DNA of 7,453 nucleotides, taken from contig JAJYCH010000221.1 in NCBI GenBank assembly GCA_021778575.1, positions 1-7,453 on the forward strand, written 5' to 3'. Shown one piece after another: positions 1 to 5,674 of the stretch. The stretch comes from Planctomycetota bacterium. Lineage in GTDB: Bacteria > Planctomycetota > Planctomycetia > Isosphaerales > Isosphaeraceae. Positions within the stretch are counted from its first letter, which is position 1; the number at the start of each line of letters is the position of its first letter. The notes below the pieces were generated by a model. It did not search any database and was not told where the DNA came from. It saw only the letters and a list, made by a program, of their open reading frames with translations. Both the position numbers and the translations under genes were made by a program.

Positions 1-290
1 CGATCGTCTTCGCGTGGGCTGCGGGTCTTCGGCTCGGTTCGGGTTTGATCATCACCGAGGGGCAAAGCCGGTTGAGCTCGCTACGGCGCGAGGGAGTGAA
101 ATCCTTGCCGATCGTAGGCGTCTCGGTCATTCTGTTCATTCTCGCGGCATTCCTGGAAGGCTATGTCTCGGGTTCGCCGCTGCCTTACTGGTCAAAGGCA
201 ACCATCGCGGCCGTTTCCGCGGGTATTCTGGCCTTCTATCTGTTCGGCATGGGACGTCCGCGTTCCGCGTCCGTCGATTTGCCGGAATAA
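1..290 (+). CDS. SpoIIM-family integral membrane protein, C-terminal part (5' end outside window)
   Basis: The reading frame is open from base 3 and ends at TAA 288-290, giving the last 95 residues of a longer protein. The visible part begins with a hydrophobic stretch holding AAGLRLGSGLI, then EGQSRLSSLRREG. A second membrane segment follows (about residues 36-54) with AAFLEGYVSGSPLP, and a third spans about residues 64-82. The G-L-x-L-G, S-R and E-G-Y/F-V-S-x-S motifs are typical of the stage II sporulation protein M (DUF95/SpoIIM) family. In non-sporulating bacteria this family often sits beside RDD, DUF4129, MoxR and DUF58 genes, exactly as here. The molecular role outside Bacillus engulfment is not established. 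An RDD-family gene may lie just upstream, which cannot be checked here. The gene is followed 40 bases later by the next gene on the same strand and is probably in the same operon. Family assignment is fairly secure; function is inferred only from neighbours. Confidence 0.8.
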   Translation, partial: IVFAWAAGLRLGSGLIITEGQSRLSSLRREGVKSLPIVGVSVILFILAAFLEGYVSGSPLPYWSKATIAAVSAGILAFYLFGMGRPRSASVDLPE

Positions 291-316
291 CCGATCGATT
301 TCTCTCGGCTTGCGGT

Positions 317-322
317 AAGGGG
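317..322 (+). promoter_or_regulatory. Ribosome binding site deciding a TTG start
   Basis: AAGGGG lies 8 bases upstream of TTG 331. An in-frame TAA at 316-318 excludes any start further upstream, and the first in-frame ATG lies about 68 codons into the protein, inside a membrane segment. The purine-rich box therefore supports TTG 331 as the start. Confidence 0.6.
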
Positions 323-330
323 CTGGAATC

Positions 331-1101
331 TTGGCCATCGAACGAACTTTGGTACAGATCCGGGAACGGTCGATACTCGAGCTTCTCGACCTCGGACTGG
401 TCGTCGTTCGTCAACGGCCCATCACCCTCGGTCTGTCGGCCGTTGCCGGAATCGCCCCGTTCTACTTGCTGAATCTCTGGCTCTTCGCGATCGGCGGCGA
501 GGAAGCGACCTGGTTCCTGGGCTCGACCCTCTGGATGCTCGAAGCCCCGCTCGCGACTGCGCCGTTGACCGTCGTTCTGGGGGGAATGATGTTCGGTTCA
601 CGTCAAACCCCGGCGAAAGTCCTCGGCTCGTTGTATCGCGCCTCGTTTCGCCTGATCCTGTTGCAGGGCTTTCTGCGGTATCTGGTGTTTTTCTTCATTC
701 CCGTCCGAATGGCTTTCGCCAATCCGATCATCATTCTCGAGCGAGGCAAGCTCTGGAAGATATTCAGCCGGGGCGGGGATCTGGCGAATGGTCGAGGATC
801 GGAATTAGTCGTGCTCTGGTTCTGCCAGGCACTCTTAACCTTTTTGTTTTCCATGATGTTCCTGATTGGTGTTTCGAGGATCATCCAGGTCTTTCTGGCG
901 GAAGACCTGTCGTTCGAACCACCCGAAGATCTGAGCCTGGCCTCCTGGAAGATTCAGGTTCCGATCTGGATCGTCACGTCGTTCTTCGCCATCGTTCGAT
1001 TCCTTCTCTATATTGATCAGCGTATCCGTCTGGAAGGCTGGGAGGTCGAACTACGACTCCGCGAGGTGGCCTCGACCATGAAGGAGGCGAGCCGATGGTA
1101 A
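331..1101 (+). CDS. Multi-spanning membrane protein of the SpoIIM/DUF4129/MoxR cluster, function unknown
   Basis: This 256-residue protein has about five hydrophobic segments, near residues 31-53, 66-86, 105-128, 157-182 and 208-228. The N-terminus (MAIERTLVQIRERSILELLD) is charged and probably cytosolic. After the third segment it has NPIIILERGKLWKIFSRGGD, and after the last one FLLYIDQRIRLEGWEVEL. The pattern 'P-x-I-x-x-E ... R-x-x-x-L' plus a final 'Y-I-D-x-R-I-R-x-E-G' recalls the membrane domain found in glycerophosphodiester phosphodiesterase-associated membrane proteins and many uncharacterised bacterial proteins. No catalytic phosphodiesterase domain is present, so an enzyme role is unlikely. 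The start is TTG at 331, for the reasons given at the ribosome binding site entry. Its end overlaps the DUF4129 gene by 7 bases, so the two are probably co-translated. A gene of this kind in this position suggests a membrane scaffold of the module; that is inference. Confidence 0.85.
   Translation: MAIERTLVQIRERSILELLDLGLVVVRQRPITLGLSAVAGIAPFYLLNLWLFAIGGEEATWFLGSTLWMLEAPLATAPLTVVLGGMMFGSRQTPAKVLGSLYRASFRLILLQGFLRYLVFFFIPVRMAFANPIIILERGKLWKIFSRGGDLANGRGSELVVLWFCQALLTFLFSMMFLIGVSRIIQVFLAEDLSFEPPEDLSLASWKIQVPIWIVTSFFAIVRFLLYIDQRIRLEGWEVELRLREVASTMKEASRW
1081..1087 (+). promoter_or_regulatory. Strong ribosome binding site inside the preceding gene
   Basis: AAGGAGG lies 7 bases before ATG 1095 and within the last codons of the upstream membrane-protein gene. 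It chooses ATG 1095 over the in-frame ATG at 1101, and marks overlapping, coupled genes. Confidence 0.65.
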
Positions 1102-1826
1102 TGATCGCCCACTTCTGCCTGATTTGTGGCCTGCTCACGACCCAGGCTCCCACTTCGAGCAAAATCCCTCCCGGAGATTCCGCGACCGAGACGACGGTTC
1201 GCGCCGGCCTGACGAAGGGGCATTACCCCTGGTATGACCCGGCCACCGACTCGGTCAAGAGCTTGAATCCCCCTCGAGAAATCGAGCTACCGGAGTGGTC
1301 CTGGCTCCGGTGGTTGAGCGGGCTCCGATTTCTTGGTAATTTCGTCACCCTGATCGGTCTCATGGTCGTTCTGGTGGCCCTCGTGGGACTGCTTATTTGG
1401 TTCTGGCAGATTTACGAGCCAAGCGATCTGGAGCAAAATCGCGAGGAAGCGAAGCGCGGCGAACCGACCCGAGTCGACTCCCTTCCGGAAGGAATGGACG
1501 GTGAATTCGCGCTGGCCGATCCCTGGTCGGAGGCGATCCGTCGGAGAGCCCGAGGCGACCTGGCCGGAGCGATCATCTGTCTGTTCGCCCACCAGTTATT
1601 GACCCTCTCCAAACTCGGGCTGGTCCGTCTCGCACCAGGTCGGACCGGTCGACAACTTGTCAAGGCAGTGACCGACGGGGATCTTCGGGTGATGGTCCAG
1701 CCCACGCTTCGTCTCTTCGAGGTCGTCTATTACGGCCATCGAAATCCGACCGTGGAAGAGTTCGACCGCACCTGGATGATCGCCGAATCGTTCGAAAAGC
1801 GTGTCGCGTCGGGGGTGATTCGATGA
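1095..1826 (+). CDS. DUF4129 domain membrane protein
   Basis: The 243-residue protein starts with a signal-like hydrophobic segment (about residues 3-16). An extracytoplasmic-looking stretch follows, with YPWYDPATDSVKSLNPP (residues 44-60) and a tryptophan-rich patch (68-73). A single strong membrane segment spans about 81-104, followed by a charged linker. The C-terminal part, about 142-228, matches the DUF4129 pattern: WSEAIRRRARGDLAGAI, then LGLVRLAPGRTGRQLV, then FEVVYYGHRNPTVEEFDRTW. DUF4129 is a small helical domain found at the C-terminus of many transglutaminase-like membrane proteins and as stand-alone genes in MoxR/DUF58 operons. No transglutaminase core (Cys-His-Asp) is present here. 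The domain probably faces the cytosol, where it could meet the MoxR ATPase; this is inference. The gene has a strong ribosome binding site at 1081-1087 and ends with ATGA, its TGA overlapping the ATG of the next gene by 4 bases. Confidence 0.85.
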   Translation: MVMIAHFCLICGLLTTQAPTSSKIPPGDSATETTVRAGLTKGHYPWYDPATDSVKSLNPPREIELPEWSWLRWLSGLRFLGNFVTLIGLMVVLVALVGLLIWFWQIYEPSDLEQNREEAKRGEPTRVDSLPEGMDGEFALADPWSEAIRRRARGDLAGAIICLFAHQLLTLSKLGLVRLAPGRTGRQLVKAVTDGDLRVMVQPTLRLFEVVYYGHRNPTVEEFDRTWMIAESFEKRVASGVIR

Positions 1827-2974
1827 ACCAACCCCGGCTCTGGTTTCGGACGGTCCTTGTTCTCTGCGCGATCACGCCGCTCGGCTGCGGGTCTCAAACC
1901 GACGTTGACACGACCTACGGTAAGATTCGCGGCGAAAGCATCAATGGCACGGGTGCCTTCGCCGCGATTCTCCGCCAACGCGGTCATGATGTCCGTCCGG
2001 CGATCAGGGCCAATGACGCGCTTATGACCTGGGCCGACGTGATTGTCCGGTTTGCCCCGCAGCCAGGTCAGATCGATCGCCAGGAAGGACTCTGGCTGGC
2101 GAACTGGCTGAATGCCAGGCCGTTTCGACAGTTGATTTATATTCCCAACGACTTCGACTCGGAATTCGAGTTCTGGGAACAAATGATCGCGATCCAGCCT
2201 GCGGGAACACCTCCCGCCAAGATCAAGTCGCTCGAAAAAAAACGCGACGCCGCTCGAAACTGGGCGAGCGACCTACCGTCAAAAGCCAAGCACCTGGCCG
2301 ATCCAGCGACCTGGTTCGAATTCGTTCCAAATCCGGGGTCGCCAGCGGCCTGCAAGAAGCTGGAAGGCCCCTGGGCCAACGGCGTGGACGTCAAAGGCGC
2401 GGCGCTTCCGAAACATGAGACGTTCAAGGTCGTCGGCGGCGAGGAAGTCTATCTCAGCGGCGATGGCGCGCCTCTGGCCATCGGTTGGACCTATGCGAAT
2501 GATAGCCAGGTCCTGATCCTGGCCAATGCCTCTTTTCTTCTTAATGCACCCTTGATGAACAAGGCCCGACGCCCTCTGGCGCTGCACGTCATCGATTGGA
2601 TCGACGAGGATCTCGATCACGTCGCGTTTCTGGAAGGACGACGCGTCGCCCTGTCGGCGTCGGATCTGGCCGATGAGGCGGCCCAGTCGCAATTTCATCT
2701 GCTCGAAGTCGAACCTTTCGGCTGGATCGCGACCCATTTCCTGGTGTTCTTGTTCCTGCTCGCGTTTTCGGTCGCGGCCCGACTCGGTCGGCCGATCCCC
2801 GACCCGAGTTCGGGAGTCGAACGATCGGCCGCGCATCCCGAGGCGCTTGGTGCCTTGTTCGCGAAGACCGGGCGAAGCGACGCCGCGCGGTTCCTGCTCG
2901 AATCCTATCGCCGATGGCGGCATCACAATTCGATCGCGGGCCGACCGGCCCCGACCTCACCACCACATCGATGA
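1823..2974 (+). CDS. DUF4350-type membrane-anchored protein
   Basis: The 383-residue protein has an N-terminal signal segment (about residues 6-20) ending in TPLGCG, so it may be cleaved or lipidated at Cys22. The region from about 33 to 125 fits a DUF4350 fold: RGESINGTGAFAAIL, RQRGHDV, ADVIVRFAPQ, then a WLANWLN helix and RQLIYIPND strand. DUF4350 is a Rossmann-like, glutamine-amidotransferase-related fold in which catalytic residues are usually absent, and none are evident here. A later strand, DSQVLILANASFLLNAPL (228-245), is also typical. A membrane segment at about 299-318 is followed by a cytosolic tail with HPEALGALFAKTGRSDAARF and a basic YRRWRHH. In related operons this gene sits between DUF4129 and MoxR, as here. 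Its start overlaps the upstream stop by 4 bases, with a G-rich, weak Shine-Dalgarno (1811-1815). Its TGA overlaps the next ATG. Domain call is good; function is unknown. Confidence 0.8.
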   Translation: MNQPRLWFRTVLVLCAITPLGCGSQTDVDTTYGKIRGESINGTGAFAAILRQRGHDVRPAIRANDALMTWADVIVRFAPQPGQIDRQEGLWLANWLNARPFRQLIYIPNDFDSEFEFWEQMIAIQPAGTPPAKIKSLEKKRDAARNWASDLPSKAKHLADPATWFEFVPNPGSPAACKKLEGPWANGVDVKGAALPKHETFKVVGGEEVYLSGDGAPLAIGWTYANDSQVLILANASFLLNAPLMNKARRPLALHVIDWIDEDLDHVAFLEGRRVALSASDLADEAAQSQFHLLEVEPFGWIATHFLVFLFLLAFSVAARLGRPIPDPSSGVERSAAHPEALGALFAKTGRSDAARFLLESYRRWRHHNSIAGRPAPTSPPHR

Positions 2975-4062
2975 GTTTCCCGCTGATGAGCGAGAGCGAA
3001 GAGATTGAATTCCTCGACGAACCAGGCCAACCGACCTCGCCATCCGATGAGGTCGAACCGGTTCTCGCCGAACCCACCCCCAGGCCCGTCGTCCCAACGT
3101 CCTCGACGGATGGTCCGGTTGCCGTCTGGGCCTCGAAGATCCTGGCCGAGGTCAACAAGGTCTATGTCGGCCAGGACGAACTGGTCCGAGGTGTGCTCGC
3201 CGCCCTCCTGGCCGATGGCCACGTTCTCATCGAGAGCGTTCCCGGTCTCGGCAAGACGTTGCTGGTTCGCGCGCTGGGCCGGGTTCTTGGATGTGAATTC
3301 AATCGGATTCAGTTCACCCCCGACCTGATGCCGTCCGACGTCACGGGCTCGCCCGTCTATGACGAGCGGATTCACGATTTTCGGTTTCGTCCCGGTCCCG
3401 TCTTCACTCAGTTGCTTCTGGCCGACGAGATCAACCGGGCTCCCGCCAAGACGCACTCGGCGTTACTGGAAATCATGCAGGAATATCGCGTTACGGTCGA
3501 CGGGACAAGCCACCCGATCACCCGGCCATTCCTGGTTCTGGCGACGCAGAATCCGATCGAGTCCGAAGGAACCTATAACCTTCCCGAGGCACAGCTCGAC
3601 CGCTTCCTCTTCAAGCTCAATGCCGGATACCCAAGTGCTGCCGAAGAGACCAATATCCTCCGGCTGCATACCCTGGGGTCGAGCCCCGACGCGCTCCTGG
3701 CCAACGCTCTCCAGACGGTGACGAACCCCGAAGAGGTTCTCGAAGTCCAGTCGCTCTGTAACGCGGTTCTGGTCGATGACCGGGTTCTCAATTACATCTC
3801 CTCGATCGTCCGGAAAACGCGCGAATGGCCGACATTCTCGCTCGGAGCCTCACCGCGAGCCGGTGTGGCGATCCTGCGCGGGGCCCGAGCGATCGCCGCT
3901 CTCGAAGGCCGCGATTTCGCCGTTCCCGACGACGTCCAGGAAGTCGCGCCCTGGGCACTCCGGCATCGGGTCATGCTGACTCCCGAAGCCGAGGTGGAAG
4001 GCCAGGGTGCCGACGATCTGTTGAGCGAACTGATCCGATCGGTGGAGGTGCCTCGGGCCTGA
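2971..4062 (+). CDS. MoxR-family AAA+ ATPase
   Basis: With the start at ATG 2971 the protein has 363 residues, close to or slightly above the usual 310-350 for MoxR proteins. The excess is an acidic, proline-rich N-terminal tail of about 48 residues. The AAA+ motifs are intact: Walker A ESVPGLGKT (88-96), Walker B LLLADE (148-153) followed by INRAPAKTHSALLEIMQE, sensor 1 ATQNP (191-195), the LDRF arginine (R211), and sensor 2 GASPRAG (292-298). The C-terminal helical lid contains FAVPDDVQEVAPWALRHRV. MoxR ATPases act as cytosolic chaperone-like machines that work with vWA-domain proteins, here the DUF58 protein downstream. The start choice rests on the ATGA overlap with the DUF4350 gene; a nearby in-frame ATG at 2986 is an alternative, and an upstream ATG at 2914 would need a 61-base overlap. 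No Shine-Dalgarno is visible before any of these, which favours translational coupling. The family assignment is secure; the substrate is unknown. Confidence 0.95.
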   Translation: MSFPLMSESEEIEFLDEPGQPTSPSDEVEPVLAEPTPRPVVPTSSTDGPVAVWASKILAEVNKVYVGQDELVRGVLAALLADGHVLIESVPGLGKTLLVRALGRVLGCEFNRIQFTPDLMPSDVTGSPVYDERIHDFRFRPGPVFTQLLLADEINRAPAKTHSALLEIMQEYRVTVDGTSHPITRPFLVLATQNPIESEGTYNLPEAQLDRFLFKLNAGYPSAAEETNILRLHTLGSSPDALLANALQTVTNPEEVLEVQSLCNAVLVDDRVLNYISSIVRKTREWPTFSLGASPRAGVAILRGARAIAALEGRDFAVPDDVQEVAPWALRHRVMLTPEAEVEGQGADDLLSELIRSVEVPRA

Positions 4063-4173
4063 GATCACGACGGGAAGCTCACTCGAATTCAAGATGACCG
4101 AACCGATTCTGGTGGAACGGAACGACGTCCCCGTGATTCATAGGCCGGCGGCGAAGCGTTCGAATTTCGATCG

Positions 4174-4201
4174 CTGAGACAAGTCATTCAGATCTTATCA
4201 T
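4174..4201 (+). promoter_or_regulatory. Candidate sigma70-like promoter for the DUF58 gene
   Basis: CTGAGA (4174-4179, 4 of 6 matches to TTGACA) is separated by 16 bases from TATCAT (4196-4201, 5 of 6 matches to TATAAT), in the AT-rich part of the intergenic gap. It is about 55 bases upstream of the start codon. The match is weak and planctomycete promoters are poorly defined, so this is a suggestion only. Confidence 0.3.
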
Positions 4202-4210
4202 TTCGATGAT
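4197..4210 (+). promoter_or_regulatory. Short hairpin with UUCG loop
   Basis: ATCAT (4197-4201) and ATGAT (4206-4210) are perfect inverted repeats around TTCG. The following bases are TTCTCT. The 5-base stem is AT-rich and the loop-closing pair is not the stabilising C-G, so it would be weak as RNA. It overlaps the candidate -10 box and could be chance. Confidence 0.2.
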
Positions 4211-4255
4211 TTCTCTGATGGGCAATGAGTTGAAAAATCGAAAAGGCAACCATTC

Positions 4256-5572
4256 ATGATCTGGCCTGGCCGAGCGCTGGCAACCGCGGTGATGATTCCC
4301 GCTTTGTTCTCGCTGGGACTATTCTTCAGTCCTACGTTGCGCCCAGCGATCTTGATCGCGGATGGCCTGATCATCGCCGTTGCTCTGATCGATCTGGCGA
4401 CCTTGATCGGGGCGAAGCAGTTTCGGGTCACCCGAAAGACCAGCCTGGTCTGTTCCTTGGGAGAGCCGTTTACCGTCGAGTTAACGCTTCACAACATCGG
4501 TCGGGCGGGCCGAGTCCTGCGACTTCGCGACGACGTCCCGACAACGATGGTCGCCGAACCGGCCGAGTTCATGGCCCGAATTCCGCGACGAGGGCTCGCC
4601 TATCTGAACTATCAGGTGATTCCCAGGCGACGGGGAAGCTATGAATTTCGTCGACTCGATGCCCTGATCTCAAGTCGCCTCGGGTTCTGGCAGCGAGCCG
4701 TGTTCTGGGCTGCCGAGACCCGTGTCAAAGTTTATCCCGATATCCGCCAGATCGCTCGATATACTCTGCTGGCCCGTCGCGGCAAGCTCAGCGCGATCGG
4801 CGTCCGGCGATCCCGTCGGCTCGGCACCGATAACGAGTTCGAACGACTGCGCGATTACACGATCGGCGATGAGCCGCGCCATCTTGACTGGAAAGCCACC
4901 GCTCGTCGACGGAAACTGACGGTTCGCGCACACCAGTCCAACCAGAGTCAGCGGATCATGTTTTTGATCGATTGCGGGCGAATGATGGGTGGTGATACCG
5001 GGGGTGGACTTTCGCCGCTCGACCATGCTTTTAACGCCATGTTGATGCTTGCTCATGTGGCCCTACTACGTGGCGATCAGGTCGGCTTGCTGGCCTATTC
5101 CGATCGGATCAGGGCCTTCGTCCCTCCCGGTGGAGGAGCGACGCGAATCAATCGGCTGGTTCATTCGGTCCACGATATTTTTCCGGAACTGGTCGAGCCC
5201 CGGCACGACCGTGCCTTCGTCGAGCTCGAAAAGAGATGTCGCAAGCGGTCATTGGTGATCTTGATGACCGATGTCTTCGACGACGTGAATGCCCGTCAGA
5301 TCGGCGACCATCTCGGTAACATCGTCGGGCGACATCTTCCGCTTGGTGTCTTTCTCCGCGACCAAGACCTCTTCGAGATGGCCGATAACGCCCCCGATCA
5401 CGGCCCGGAGCTTTTCAGCGGAGCGGTCGCGGCTTCGATGCTGACCTGGCGCGAGCGAGTCCTCGCCGGGCTTCGGCTCAAAGGTGCCTTGACGCTCGAC
5501 GTTTTCCCCAACGACTTGACGGCACCTTTGATCAACCAATATCTCCAGATCAAGGCGCGCCACTTGCTCTGA
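4256..5572 (+). CDS. DUF58 (von Willebrand A-like) membrane-tethered protein, MoxR partner
   Basis: The 438-residue protein begins with two hydrophobic segments (about 8-24 and 31-51). A beta-rich, extracytoplasmic or surface-like region follows, with LGEPFTVELTLHN (68-80), RRRGSYEFRRLDALISSRLG (124-143) and VYPDIR (159-164). The DUF58 signature follows: NEFERLRDYTIGDEPRHLDW and KATARRRKLTVR (193-224). The C-terminal part has the vWA-like core, with IMFLIDCGRMM (234-244) at the metal-site position, LLRGDQVGLLAYSD (270-283) and LVILMTDVFDD (333-343). DUF58 proteins are regular partners of MoxR ATPases. ATG 4256 is the first ATG after an in-frame TGA at 4226-4228 and has AAAAGG upstream. It is separated from the MoxR gene by 193 bases, so it may have its own promoter in addition to read-through. 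The family is secure; whether the site binds metal is uncertain because the usual DxSxS is DxGxM here. Confidence 0.93.
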   Translation: MIWPGRALATAVMIPALFSLGLFFSPTLRPAILIADGLIIAVALIDLATLIGAKQFRVTRKTSLVCSLGEPFTVELTLHNIGRAGRVLRLRDDVPTTMVAEPAEFMARIPRRGLAYLNYQVIPRRRGSYEFRRLDALISSRLGFWQRAVFWAAETRVKVYPDIRQIARYTLLARRGKLSAIGVRRSRRLGTDNEFERLRDYTIGDEPRHLDWKATARRRKLTVRAHQSNQSQRIMFLIDCGRMMGGDTGGGLSPLDHAFNAMLMLAHVALLRGDQVGLLAYSDRIRAFVPPGGGATRINRLVHSVHDIFPELVEPRHDRAFVELEKRCRKRSLVILMTDVFDDVNARQIGDHLGNIVGRHLPLGVFLRDQDLFEMADNAPDHGPELFSGAVAASMLTWRERVLAGLRLKGALTLDVFPNDLTAPLINQYLQIKARHLL

Positions 5573-5592
5573 GCCTGACATCTTATCCAGGC
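5573..5592 (+). other. Small inverted repeat just after the DUF58 stop
   Basis: GCCTG (5573-5577) and CAGGC (5588-5592) could pair around a 10-base loop directly after the stop codon. There is no following T run, so it does not qualify as a standard terminator. It could slow 3' decay or be chance. Confidence 0.15.
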
Positions 5593-5600
5593 AAATCAAG

Positions 5601-5616
5601 TCTTCAACATTGAAGA
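5601..5616 (+). promoter_or_regulatory. Perfect inverted repeat, possible operator
   Basis: TCTTCAA (5601-5607) and TTGAAGA (5610-5616) form a perfect 7-base dyad with a 2-base centre. The 2-base spacer is too short for a good RNA loop, so a dimeric regulator site is the more natural reading. It lies about 60 bases before the start of the first 227-residue membrane protein, where an operator would be expected. No clear promoter is recognised around it. Confidence 0.3.
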
Positions 5617-5674
5617 ACGCGTCATCGACGTTACCTCAAATCGATGCATTCATCCGGGTTTAAGGACCATCGTC

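Larger units (their letters stand above)
4063..4255 (+). other. 193-base gap between the MoxR and DUF58 genes
   Basis: No convincing gene is seen. A 27-codon frame (4094-4177) is open but lacks a well-placed ribosome binding site. The last 70 bases are clearly AT-richer than the flanking genes, contain the candidate promoter and UUCG hairpin listed separately, and end in AAAAGG (4241-4246), a plausible ribosome binding site 9 bases before ATG 4256. No classical rho-independent terminator is evident. Confidence 0.6.

Noticed and set aside
14..472. 152-residue + strand open frame across the SpoIIM end and the next gene
   Set aside because: It overlaps two well-supported genes in another frame, is rich in Arg/Ser/Gly as expected for a shadow of GC-rich coding DNA, and shows no domain.
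2279..2926. 215-residue minus strand open frame inside the DUF4350 gene
   Set aside because: It lies antisense to a gene with clear family features, and its composition (Arg, Gln, Asp rich) and lack of motifs mark it as a GC-rich antisense shadow.
2914..2970. Upstream ATG 2914 as start of the MoxR gene
   Set aside because: It would add 19 residues and a 61-base overlap with the DUF4350 gene. The ATGA junction at 2971 matches the coupling seen at the preceding gene.
2589..3158. 189-residue minus strand open frame over the DUF4350/MoxR junction
   Set aside because: It is very Arg/Ser/Thr/Gly-rich, has no recognisable domain and is antisense to two supported genes.
5573..5592. Rho-independent terminator after the DUF58 gene
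   Set aside because: The stem is only 5 base pairs with a 10-base loop and no T run follows, so it is kept only as a low-confidence inverted repeat.
5249..5599. 116-residue minus strand open frame at the end of the DUF58 gene
   Set aside because: It is antisense to the conserved vWA-like core, has no domain of its own and no supporting ribosome binding site pattern.
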